Assembly (NCBI GenBank): GCA_002440045.1
Contig: DJRI01000072.1
Coordinates: 1-14,731, forward strand
Origin: Ruminococcaceae bacterium UBA6364
GTDB taxonomy: Bacteria > Bacillota > Clostridia > Oscillospirales > Acutalibacteraceae
Length of the DNA: 14,731 bases
Direction of reading: 5' to 3'
Shown here: piece after piece, positions 1 to 5,645 of the stretch
Position numbering within the stretch: the first letter of the stretch is position 1
Layout of the letters: each line of letters starts with the position of its first letter
Translations under genes and position numbers: made by a program
The notes under the pieces: generated by a model
Told to the model about the DNA's origin: nothing
What the model saw: the letters and a program-made list of their open reading frames with translations, nothing else
The model's database searches: none

Positions 1-1
1 G

Positions 2-175
2 GGTCACGGCGGCGGCGACGAAAATCTTACCGCGGACTTTGTTGCGTTCGTCGGCGGCGGAAAGCCGAGCATTTCGTGCACCTCGGTGTGGGATTCGGTT
101 ATGGGTCACAAAATAATCTTTCTTGCCGACAAATCGCGCGAAGCGGGCGGCGCACTTATAAAAACGGGGCTGTAA
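2..175 (+). CDS. Gfo/Idh/MocA-family oxidoreductase, C-terminal end (partial)
   Basis: Only the last 57 codons are in the window; the 5' part is cut off by the window edge. The visible protein has the pattern GHGGGDENLTADFVAFV, then a Gly-Lys-Pro turn, a Ser/Thr-rich strand, and a final helix with ADKSREAGGALI. This is the usual C-terminal signature of Gfo/Idh/MocA NAD(P)-dependent sugar or inositol dehydrogenases (GHGGGD, followed by a helix carrying SR..G). The N-terminal Rossmann fold is not visible, so substrate and cofactor cannot be named. The stop codon (173-175) is one base before the ATG of the next gene, which suggests co-transcription. I am fairly sure of the family and have no view on the substrate. 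Confidence 0.7.
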   Translation, partial: GHGGGDENLTADFVAFVGGGKPSISCTSVWDSVMGHKIIFLADKSREAGGALIKTGL

Positions 176-176
176 T

Positions 177-854
177 ATGAAAGAAAATGTAAAAAAAGCA
201 TTCGGCATAGGCATAAGAGTCGCCTTTGTAATCGCCGTTACGGTTACGGTAATTGTAAAATACCGCGAGCTTGTGTCGCTCGATGTAAGAGGGCTTGTTG
301 CACACGCCGACAACGTGTATATTGCGGCGCTTTCGGTGCTCGGCGTTTATGCCTTAAAATCGGTGCTGTTTGTAATCCCCGCTTCAATGCTTTATATGTC
401 GGCGGGGCTTGCCTTCGACTTTTTGCCGGGGCTTCTTATAAACGCGCTCGGAATTTTTATAGAGCTTAACCTGACGTTTCTTGTCGGGCGGTTTTTGGGC
501 GGCGACAGAGTAGAAAAAAAGCTGCGCGAAACAAAATACGGCGAAAAAATAATAAGCCTTCGCGATGAAAAAACGGCGCAGATATTTTTAGTAAGGCTTT
601 TGCCCGTTTTCCCGATAGATTTTGTAAGCCTGTTTTTCGGCGCTTCGGGAATGAAATATCCGCACTATATGCTCGTTTCGTTTTTCGGCATCATGCCGCG
701 AGTTATAATAATAACCCTCTTGGGAGATAAGATTTACGACTATCTTCCGAGAGAGCTTATGATGATTCTTATTATTCTTGCAATAATCGGCGCGCTTATT
801 TTCGGCACCGTCAAATACATTAAAAAGGTTTCTTCAAAAAAGAACGGTCAATAA
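177..854 (+). CDS. TVP38/TMEM64 (DedA-like, SNARE-associated Golgi domain) membrane protein
   Basis: A 225-residue polytopic inner-membrane protein. Hydrophobic segments lie at about residues 9-27, 47-68, 70-104, 161-183 and 194-214, and the C-terminus is Lys-rich and probably cytoplasmic. The stretch RLLPVFPIDFVSLFFGASGM (140-159), followed by G171-x-x-P-R, matches the conserved Arg-x-x-P-x-x-P/re-entrant loop core of the VTT/TVP38 family. Members are linked to lipid or polyprenyl-phosphate transport; the exact substrate here is unknown. The ATG follows the upstream stop by one base and has no strong SD of its own, so translation is probably coupled. The last 7 nt overlap the convergent tadA-luxS gene, and the probable terminator lies inside that gene. 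Confidence 0.82.
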   Translation: MKENVKKAFGIGIRVAFVIAVTVTVIVKYRELVSLDVRGLVAHADNVYIAALSVLGVYALKSVLFVIPASMLYMSAGLAFDFLPGLLINALGIFIELNLTFLVGRFLGGDRVEKKLRETKYGEKIISLRDEKTAQIFLVRLLPVFPIDFVSLFFGASGMKYPHYMLVSFFGIMPRVIIITLLGDKIYDYLPRELMMILIILAIIGALIFGTVKYIKKVSSKKNGQ

Positions 855-1300
855 TGCATATCGCAAGCCGCAAGGTCTTTCAGTACATTGTACTGAGCCG
901 CGGCTTCTTTTTTTGCAAGGCAAAGGTTGTGGTCGCGGTAGTTTCCGCATTCTTCGGGGCTTACACCGGGAATTTCGCCCTCGTATTCGCTTATGAATTT
1001 AAGCGCCCTTTTCGTAAGCTCAAGCGCTTCGCCGTCCGTTATGCCCGTTGTGAGAAAATAAAAACCCGTTCTGCAGCCCATAGGTCCGAAATAAATTATG
1101 TTTTTTGAATATTCCGAATTGCGCGCAAATGTCGCAAAAAGATGCTCAATGGTGTGCATGGCACCCGTTTCCATAACAGGCTCTATGTTGGGGCGGCGCA
1201 TTCTTATGTCGTATGTAACCACATCGCCGTCGATTCTTGAAACATACATTCCCTTTAAAAGCTTTGTATGGTCTATTTTAAAGCTTTCGATTTTTTCCAT
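848..1300 (-). CDS. luxS: LuxS from the internal start (alternative product of the fused gene)
   Basis: Initiating at the internal ATG (complement of 1298-1300) gives a 150-residue protein beginning MEKIESFKIDHTKLLKG, the usual LuxS N-terminus and length. The metal ligands are H49, H53 and C118, with E52 and C76 catalytic in this numbering. The start is preceded by GGAGG at ideal distance. It would supply LuxS independently of the fusion, for recycling S-adenosylhomocysteine through Pfs/LuxS to homocysteine and releasing the AI-2 precursor. It shares its frame with tadA, so both full-length fusion and free LuxS may exist. Which dominates cannot be read from sequence. Confidence 0.6.
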   Translation of the reverse strand: MEKIESFKIDHTKLLKGMYVSRIDGDVVTYDIRMRRPNIEPVMETGAMHTIEHLFATFARNSEYSKNIIYFGPMGCRTGFYFLTTGITDGEALELTKRALKFISEYEGEIPGVSPEECGNYRDHNLCLAKKEAAAQYNVLKDLAACDMHY

Positions 1301-1783
1301 AGAAATTTTCCTCCGTTCCGCTTTTTCGGCGGATTTTTTTGTTCTCAGCTCTTTAAAAAAGTCCGATAAAAGCGTTTTGCACTCGTCCTCCATAAAGCCG
1401 CCCGTTTTTTGCGGCTTATGGTTAAAATCCATAACGGTCAAATCGGTAACGGAGCCGCACGCGCCGTTCTTTTTGTCATAAGCGCCGAACGTAACCTTTT
1501 TAATGCGCGAGTTTATTATAGCGCCCGCGCACATCGGGCACGGCTCAAGCGTCACAAACATTTCGCACTGCCAAAGCCGCCAGCCCGAAAGCCTTTTGCA
1601 GGCGCTGTCTATCGCCTCTATTTCGGCGTGGCAAAGCGCGTTTTTCTGCGTTTCGCGGCGGTTTCTTCCCGTGCCGACAATTTCGCCGTCAAGCGCAACC
1701 ACCGCGCCGACGGGCACTTCGCCCTCACAGAACGAAAGCTTCGCTAAAGCGAGCGCCTCTGTCATAAGCTCTTTTTCCGTCAT
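848..1783 (-). CDS. tadA-luxS: TadA-LuxS fusion: tRNA adenosine(34) deaminase joined to S-ribosylhomocysteine lyase
   Basis: One uninterrupted 311-residue frame. Residues 1-150 are a complete TadA, which deaminates A34 to inosine in tRNA-Arg(ACG). Zinc and catalytic residues are visible as CHAE (H52, E54) and PCPMCAGA (C82, C85). A 15-residue basic linker (about 147-161) follows. Residues 162-311 are a complete LuxS, which cleaves S-ribosylhomocysteine to homocysteine and the AI-2 precursor DPD. LuxS residues are the metal site H210-T-I-E213-H214, the catalytic Cys in GPMGCRTGFYF (C237), and the third metal ligand C279 in ECGNYRDH. Both are normally separate cytoplasmic homodimers of about 150 residues. 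The ATG lies 3 nt after the CPBP protease stop with no SD, so coupled translation is likely. The luxS part has its own SD and ATG. The junction crosses an A7 run, so a sequencing indel must be excluded. Domain calls are near certain; that the fusion is real is likely. Confidence 0.85.
   Translation of the reverse strand: MTEKELMTEALALAKLSFCEGEVPVGAVVALDGEIVGTGRNRRETQKNALCHAEIEAIDSACKRLSGWRLWQCEMFVTLEPCPMCAGAIINSRIKKVTFGAYDKKNGACGSVTDLTVMDFNHKPQKTGGFMEDECKTLLSDFFKELRTKKSAEKAERRKISMEKIESFKIDHTKLLKGMYVSRIDGDVVTYDIRMRRPNIEPVMETGAMHTIEHLFATFARNSEYSKNIIYFGPMGCRTGFYFLTTGITDGEALELTKRALKFISEYEGEIPGVSPEECGNYRDHNLCLAKKEAAAQYNVLKDLAACDMHY
865..914 (+). terminator. Probable intrinsic terminator of the + strand unit, embedded in luxS
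   Basis: The outer arms AAGCCGC (865-871) and GCGGCTT (900-906) enclose an inner hairpin TCAGTAC-att-GTACTGA (880-896). The structure is followed directly by CTTTTTTT (907-914). It begins 10 nt after the stop codon of the TVP38-like gene and has the correct polarity only for the + strand. It lies wholly inside the antisense luxS coding sequence. Confidence 0.65.
1298..1314 (-). promoter_or_regulatory. Internal ribosome binding site and start codon of luxS
   Basis: On the - strand, GGAGG (complement of 1310-1314) is followed by a 9-nt spacer and ATG (complement of 1298-1300). It lies inside the tadA-luxS frame, where the bases encode Glu-Arg-Arg-Lys-Ile-Ser-Met. It marks the ancestral start of a separate luxS gene and probably still works. 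Confidence 0.7.
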
Positions 1784-1786
1784 AAT

Positions 1787-3169
1787 TTAAGAAGCAAAGC
1801 TTATTTGCATTGCCGCCTCGGCAAAGAAAATCACCGTGGCGATAATGATAAGCGGATTTGTTACAAAATATTTGAACTTTGTGCCTGTCGAAAGGTCGCT
1901 TTCGCCTTTTACGGACAGCGTATTGTCCTCTTTTTTGAACTTAACAAGATAGACAACAAGCGAAACAACGCCCACAAGAAGGAACACACCCGTAATTATG
2001 CCGACAACAGAGCCTGCCGTTTCTTCGGAAGAATAAAGCGTGATTGCTGAATAAAGGCACGAAAGCGAATTGACCATGGCGTGAACGGTGATGCTCACCC
2101 ACAAAGAGCCGCTTGCCATAGCAGCATATCCGAGGAAAAGCCCGCATATAAAGGCAAAGGGTATTTGCGTGGGGTTGCCGTGGAACACCGAGAAGACAAA
2201 CGCCGAAGCAATTATTGCAAACGCGTTGCCGTATTTTTTCAAGCTTTGCATTACAAAGCCGCGCATTGCAAGCTCCTCTGTAAGCGGCGGTATTATCGCC
2301 GTGCCGACAAAGAGGAAAATAACCTCGCCGAGATTTGTGGGGTCTGGGCCTGTCGAATATTCAAAAATAATTCCCATGCTTTCAAAAAACGACACGATTA
2401 TGCTTGTGGCGTAGTTTGCAAGAAGACAGCCGCCGAAGCAGATAAATATAAGAAGCGCCGTTTTTAAGGGTGAAAGCTTTGACGCACCGAGCGGTATTTT
2501 TATGCTCTTGTCTTTTGACTTATAAATAAGCCCCGCAACGGTAAACGGAAGCGCCACCGTGAAAACAGAGTAGAATATGCCCATTGCCGAGCAGAAAAGC
2601 GAATTTGTAAGATAAAGCTCGCGGAAGTTTGAAAGAAGAAGCACCGCGCTGAAAACGGAACCCGCACCCAAAAACAGGAACATGGCAATCCCGGGGAAGC
2701 TTGCCGCTTTTCTGATATTGCGTTTTTGCTCGCGAAGCTTTGCCATTCGCTGCTGCTGCTCGTAATAATAGCGGTTGTCCATCATGGGGATAGGTCTGCC
2801 GTAGTGATACTGCGGCGCGCCGTTGTTGTTATAAGCATTATAAATCTGCGACGGGCTTGTGTTGCCGTAAGCGCCGTTATAATTGCCGTTGTTGGGGTTA
2901 AAGCCGCCGCTTTGGTTATAACCGTTGTTGGGGTTATATCCGTTATTCGGGTTAAAACCGGCATTTTGATTAAAGCCGTTATTTTGATTAAATCCGCCGT
3001 TTTGCGCGCCCTGCTGTGAATAAGCGCCGCCCTGCGGCGGGTTTTGCTGCGGTCTTTCACCGTTATTAAACGCGGTGTTTGCATTTTCACTTGTGTTTGC
3101 AAAAGAGCCGCCGCCGACATTTTGCTGAGCACCGTTAAAATCGGTGTTGTTGTTTTCGGGATAAGCCAT
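1787..3169 (-). CDS. CPBP-family (CAAX-type/Abi) intramembrane glutamic protease with N/Q/G-rich N-terminal tail
   Basis: A 460-residue protein. Residues 1-135 are a low-complexity Asn/Gln/Gly-rich tail with six hexapeptide repeats of the type GFNPNN (59-94). A basic segment rich in Arg/Lys/Gln (about 136-155) leads into about eight or nine membrane segments (roughly 157-456). The CPBP motifs are all present: EELAMR (E298, E299, R303), FSVFH (H330) and HAMVN (H363, N367). This family includes Rce1-type proteases and bacterial proteins used in bacteriocin immunity or processing; the substrate here is unknown. Length exceeds the usual 220-300 residues because of the tail and extra membrane segments. 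The start ATG has AAGGTG 5 nt upstream and sits behind a good promoter. It is the first gene of the - strand operon, 3 nt before tadA-luxS. Confidence 0.88.
   Translation of the reverse strand: MAYPENNNTDFNGAQQNVGGGSFANTSENANTAFNNGERPQQNPPQGGAYSQQGAQNGGFNQNNGFNQNAGFNPNNGYNPNNGYNQSGGFNPNNGNYNGAYGNTSPSQIYNAYNNNGAPQYHYGRPIPMMDNRYYYEQQQRMAKLREQKRNIRKAASFPGIAMFLFLGAGSVFSAVLLLSNFRELYLTNSLFCSAMGIFYSVFTVALPFTVAGLIYKSKDKSIKIPLGASKLSPLKTALLIFICFGGCLLANYATSIIVSFFESMGIIFEYSTGPDPTNLGEVIFLFVGTAIIPPLTEELAMRGFVMQSLKKYGNAFAIIASAFVFSVFHGNPTQIPFAFICGLFLGYAAMASGSLWVSITVHAMVNSLSCLYSAITLYSSEETAGSVVGIITGVFLLVGVVSLVVYLVKFKKEDNTLSVKGESDLSTGTKFKYFVTNPLIIIATVIFFAEAAMQISFAS
2886..2993. repeat. Six 18-bp tandem repeats in the protease coding sequence
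   Basis: On the + strand there are six diverged 18-bp units, each beginning CCG (at 2886, 2904, 2922, 2940, 2958 and 2976), for example CCGTTGTTGGGGTTAAAG and CCGTTATTCGGGTTAAAA. They encode the hexapeptides GFNQNN, GFNQNA, GFNPNN, GYNPNN, GYNQSG and GFNPNN in the - strand gene. In-frame units suggest copy number could vary between strains. Confidence 0.85.
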
Positions 3170-3208
3170 ATAAACACCTTCACTGATAATTTTCTGTATA
3201 CTATTAGA

Positions 3209-3237
3209 ATTATACCAATAAGCATATTAAATATCAA
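3209..3237 (-). promoter_or_regulatory. Sigma-A-type promoter of the protease/tadA-luxS operon
   Basis: On the - strand, TTGATA (complement of 3232-3237), a 17-nt spacer, and TATAAT (complement of 3209-3214). The -10 lies about 40 nt upstream of the protease start codon. It matches consensus at 5/6 and 6/6. Confidence 0.75.
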
Positions 3238-3250
3238 CAGCTAAATTGTG

Positions 3251-3278
3251 TACATATAATGAATTTTTACAATATGTA
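3251..3278. promoter_or_regulatory. Dyad symmetry between divergent promoters, possible operator
   Basis: TACATAT (3251-3257) and ATATGTA (3272-3278) form a 7-bp inverted repeat with arm centres 21 bp apart, about two helical turns. It lies just upstream of the zapA -35 box and 14 bp upstream of the divergent -35 box. The DNA is AT-rich, so chance is a real alternative. Confidence 0.3.
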
Positions 3279-3282
3279 GTAG

Positions 3283-3311
3283 TTGCGAAAATGCAAAAAA
3301 CAATGTATAAT
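3283..3311 (+). promoter_or_regulatory. Sigma-A-type promoter of zapA-dut-mnmE
   Basis: TTGCGA (3283-3288), a 17-nt spacer and TATAAT (3306-3311), 49 nt upstream of the zapA ATG. The leader contains a small hairpin GGCA-aaag-TGCC (3331-3342). Confidence 0.75.
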
Positions 3312-3360
3312 TTAGGAAAATGACTATAAGGGCAAAAGTGCCTAAAAAGGGTGAGCACAT

Positions 3361-3714
3361 ATGGAACGACATACACTTAGACTTAAAATAGCGGGCGAAG
3401 AATACCCCGTTATAACCGAAGAAGACGCAAAATATATGGAGGAGTTAGCTCACGATATTGATATGAAAATGGCGTCTATCCTCAAAAACGGCAGACTTTC
3501 GACAACACAGGCGGCTGTGCTTGTGGCGCTTGAATACGCAGACCTTGCAAAGAAAAACGGCTCGTCGTCCGACAATCTCCGCTCTCAGCTCAAAGAATAT
3601 CTTGAGGACGCGGCACAGGCAAAAAGCGAGCGCGATTTTTACAAGAGAGAGCTTGACAGGAAAAACGCCGAAAAAAAGCTTAACGACGGCGAAGACAGAA
3701 CCTTGTGGGGGTAA
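3361..3714 (+). CDS. zapA: Cell division protein ZapA
   Basis: A 117-residue protein. The N-terminal part (about 1-65) has the ZapA pattern: a short strand HTLRLKIAGEEYPV, then EDAKYMEELAHDIDMKM and a helix in the region STTQAAVLVALEYAD (47-61). Residues about 68-110 form a charged, coiled-coil-like helix. ZapA binds FtsZ protofilaments and promotes their bundling at mid-cell; the coiled coil drives dimer and tetramer formation. The start is supported by AAGGGTGA just upstream and a strong promoter. Its stop codon (3712-3714) is two bases before the dut ATG, and its last codons (tgg ggg taa) also supply the dut ribosome-binding site. Length is typical of Firmicute ZapA. Confidence 0.87.
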   Translation: MERHTLRLKIAGEEYPVITEEDAKYMEELAHDIDMKMASILKNGRLSTTQAAVLVALEYADLAKKNGSSSDNLRSQLKEYLEDAAQAKSERDFYKRELDRKNAEKKLNDGEDRTLWG

Positions 3715-3716
3715 TT

Positions 3717-4160
3717 ATGGAAAAGCTTCTCGTTAAAAAAATTCGCGACAGCGCAATAATCCCCACACGTGCAACCGACGGCAGTGCAGGATTTGACCTT
3801 TATGCATGTATTGACGCGCCCGTTGAAATAGAGCCGCATAAATGCGTCGGGATTCCCTCGGGCATTGCTGTATCCCTGCCCGACAAAAGCTGCGCCGCTT
3901 TTGTTTTTGCGCGAAGCGGCCTTGCAAGAAAGCACGGCATAGCGCCCGTTAACGCAGTCGGCGTTATCGACAGCGACTATCGCGGCGAAATAATCATCGG
4001 TCTTGTAAACCACTTTGAAGAAAGCTATGTTATAGAGCCCGGCGACAGAGTGGCTCAGCTTGTTATAATGCCTGTTTTCACGCCCGAAACCGAGGTTGTT
4101 TCGGAACTTTCCGAAACCGTTCGCGGCGAGGGCGGCTTCGGCTCGACGGGCAGAAAGTAA
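3717..4160 (+). CDS. dut: dUTP diphosphatase (dUTPase)
   Basis: A 147-residue trimeric-type dUTPase, which hydrolyses dUTP to dUMP and pyrophosphate to keep uracil out of DNA and supply thymidylate synthesis. All five family motifs are present: TDGSAGFDLYA (20-30), ARSGLARKHG (65-74), NAVGVIDSDYRGEI (79-92, with the Asp that positions the attacking water and the uracil-binding hairpin), GDRVAQLVI (109-117), and the C-terminal P-loop-like RGEGGFGSTG (136-145). I chose ATG 3717 over the in-frame GTG at 3705, because the SD GGGGGT (3707-3712) lies between them and ATG 3717 gives the usual N-terminus. It follows the zapA stop by 2 nt and precedes mnmE by 15 nt, so it is the middle gene of an operon. 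Confidence 0.95.
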   Translation: MEKLLVKKIRDSAIIPTRATDGSAGFDLYACIDAPVEIEPHKCVGIPSGIAVSLPDKSCAAFVFARSGLARKHGIAPVNAVGVIDSDYRGEIIIGLVNHFEESYVIEPGDRVAQLVIMPVFTPETEVVSELSETVRGEGGFGSTGRK

Positions 4161-4175
4161 TTCGGGGGTGTTTTT

Positions 4176-5540
4176 GTGTCGGTAATTGCCGCTATAGCCA
4201 CTTCCGCAACCGCCGCAGGTATAGGCATAGTAAGAATTTCGGGCGACGGCGCAATTGACGTCGCCGACAAAATGTTTAAAAGCGTTTCTGGCAAAAAAAT
4301 ATGCGAAAAAAAGGGATATACCGCGCTTTTCGGGCACGTTTACGACGGGAGCACGCCTATTGACGAGGCTGTCGCCCTGCTTTTTCGCGCGCCGAAAAGC
4401 TACACGGGAGAGGACGTCGTTGAATTAAGCTGTCACGGCGGACTTTTTGTTCTTTCACGCGTGCTCAAAGCCGCGTTTTCCTGCGGGGCAGTCCCCGCAG
4501 AAGCGGGCGAATTTACAAAACGCGCCTTTTTAAACGGCAAGCTTGACCTTTCAAGGGCAGAAGCCGTTATGTCTCTTATAGGCGCTTCTGGCGAAGACGC
4601 GCGCGCCGCCGCATTAAACGCGCTTGACGGCGCTTTAAGCCGCGAAATACTTTCGTGCCGCGAAGCTCTTGCAAAAATTTCGGCGCATTTTTCGGCGTGG
4701 GTGGACTACCCCGACGACGAAATACCCGAGCTTTCGCGCGGCGAGCTTTTTTCGTCTCTTTCCGAAATTAAAGGACGTCTTAACGCGCTTTTACTTCGCT
4801 TTGACTCGGGCAAAGCCGTGCTTGAAGGCGTAGACACCGTTATAGCGGGCCGCCCGAACGTGGGAAAATCGACTCTTTTAAACGCCCTTTCGGGGAAAGA
4901 GCGCGCCATTGTAACACCCGTTGCAGGCACAACGCGCGACGTACTTGAAGAAACGGTACGCCTCGGCAATGTTACGCTTCGCCTTGCCGACACAGCCGGA
5001 ATAAGAAAAAACGCGGCTGACGAAATAGAAAAAATCGGCGTTTCGCTTGCAAAAGAGCGCGTTGAACGCGCGGGGCTTGTTCTTGCGGTGTTCGACGGCG
5101 GCGAAGAGCTTTCGGAGGACGACAGAGAGCTTCTTTCATCATTAAATCAAAAACGGCTTATAGCCGTTGTAAATAAATGCGACAAAAAAGCATCTCTTAA
5201 AAAAGACGCGCTTTTGCCGTATACAAAAAATATCGTTTTTATTTCGGCTAAAAACGGCGACGGGCTTGAAGAGCTTAAAAACACCGTTGAACGCGTTGTC
5301 GGCACAGAGGGCTTTGACCCGACGGCGCCGCTTATCACAACCGAGCGCCAAAGGCTTTGCGTTAAAAAGGCTGTCGACGCTTTAACGGAAGCTCTTGACG
5401 CGCTGACTCTCGGCGTGACGGAGGACGCTGTTAACGTCTGCGTTGACGGCGCGATTGAAAATCTTTCGGTTCTTACGGGTGAAAGCGCCGCCGAAACCGT
5501 CGTAAACGAAGTTTTTAAAAATTTCTGCGTGGGAAAATAA
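4176..5540 (+). CDS. mnmE: tRNA uridine-5-carboxymethylaminomethyl modification GTPase MnmE
   Basis: A 454-residue protein. With MnmG it makes the (carboxymethyl)aminomethyl modification of wobble U34, using methylenetetrahydrofolate, FAD and GTP. The N-terminal folate-binding domain (about 1-118) is followed by a helical domain interrupted by the Ras-like G domain (about 215-375). G motifs: G1 GRPNVGKST (225-233), G2 TT (252-253), G3 DTAG (272-275), G4 NKCD (333-336), G5 SAK (357-359). The C-terminal tetrapeptide CVGK (451-454) carries the conserved Cys of the family. The start is GTG, chosen because GGGGGTG (4164-4170) precedes it at good distance and the N-terminus (SVIAAIATSATAAGIGIVRI) is the canonical one. 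Length is typical. The partner mnmG is not in the window. Confidence 0.95.
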   Translation: MSVIAAIATSATAAGIGIVRISGDGAIDVADKMFKSVSGKKICEKKGYTALFGHVYDGSTPIDEAVALLFRAPKSYTGEDVVELSCHGGLFVLSRVLKAAFSCGAVPAEAGEFTKRAFLNGKLDLSRAEAVMSLIGASGEDARAAALNALDGALSREILSCREALAKISAHFSAWVDYPDDEIPELSRGELFSSLSEIKGRLNALLLRFDSGKAVLEGVDTVIAGRPNVGKSTLLNALSGKERAIVTPVAGTTRDVLEETVRLGNVTLRLADTAGIRKNAADEIEKIGVSLAKERVERAGLVLAVFDGGEELSEDDRELLSSLNQKRLIAVVNKCDKKASLKKDALLPYTKNIVFISAKNGDGLEELKNTVERVVGTEGFDPTAPLITTERQRLCVKKAVDALTEALDALTLGVTEDAVNVCVDGAIENLSVLTGESAAETVVNEVFKNFCVGK

Positions 5541-5552
5541 CAAAAAAATCAC

Positions 5553-5590
5553 AAAACGGCAAAGTCTCTTATTGTGACAAAACCGTTTTT
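5553..5590 (+). terminator. Weak candidate terminator after mnmE
   Basis: AAAACGG (5553-5559) can pair with CCGTTTT (5583-5589), with a T5 tract (5586-5590) partly in the stem. The loop is 23 nt, long for an intrinsic terminator. The right arm overlaps the spacer of the next promoter, so it may instead be incidental. Confidence 0.3.
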
Positions 5591-5602
5591 ATATGATAGA
5601 AT
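5574..5602 (+). promoter_or_regulatory. Promoter of the secreted hydrolase/GH2/trmO/fliB-like operon
   Basis: GTGACA (5574-5579), a 17-nt spacer and TAGAAT (5597-5602), each 5/6 to consensus. There is an extended -10 element TGA-TAGAAT (TG at 5594-5595). The -10 is 43 nt upstream of the ATG. Confidence 0.6.
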
Positions 5603-5645
5603 TGTATTTGTATATCCGGCGTTAATATTTTTTAGGGGGATATTT

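Noticed and set aside
1409..1790. + strand open frames opposite tadA
   Set aside because: They are shadows of the TadA zinc-motif coding sequence, without SD or known domain.
2886..2993. Possible CRISPR-like or direct-repeat array
   Set aside because: Units are 18 bp with no spacers and all remain in frame within the protease gene, so this is a coding repeat.
2782..3237. - strand frame overlapping the repeat tail of the protease in another phase
   Set aside because: It reads the same 18-bp repeats in a shifted frame (Thr/Ile/Lys-rich), has no domain, and begins in the promoter region.
3705..3716. GTG 3705 as the dut start
   Set aside because: The SD lies after it, and ATG 3717 gives the normal dUTPase N-terminus directly after the zapA stop.
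3639..4337. Long - strand open frame opposite dut and mnmE
   Set aside because: The sense strand encodes all five dUTPase motifs and the MnmE N-terminus. The antisense frame has no recognisable domain and is Cys/Asn/Tyr-rich in the manner of a shadow frame.
5549..5589. Interleaved inverted repeats (TCACAA/TTGTGA and AAAACGG/CCGTTTT), pseudoknot-like
   Set aside because: Arms overlap each other, are short and AT-rich, and coincide with the promoter. I see no ligand-binding core, so no riboswitch is claimed.
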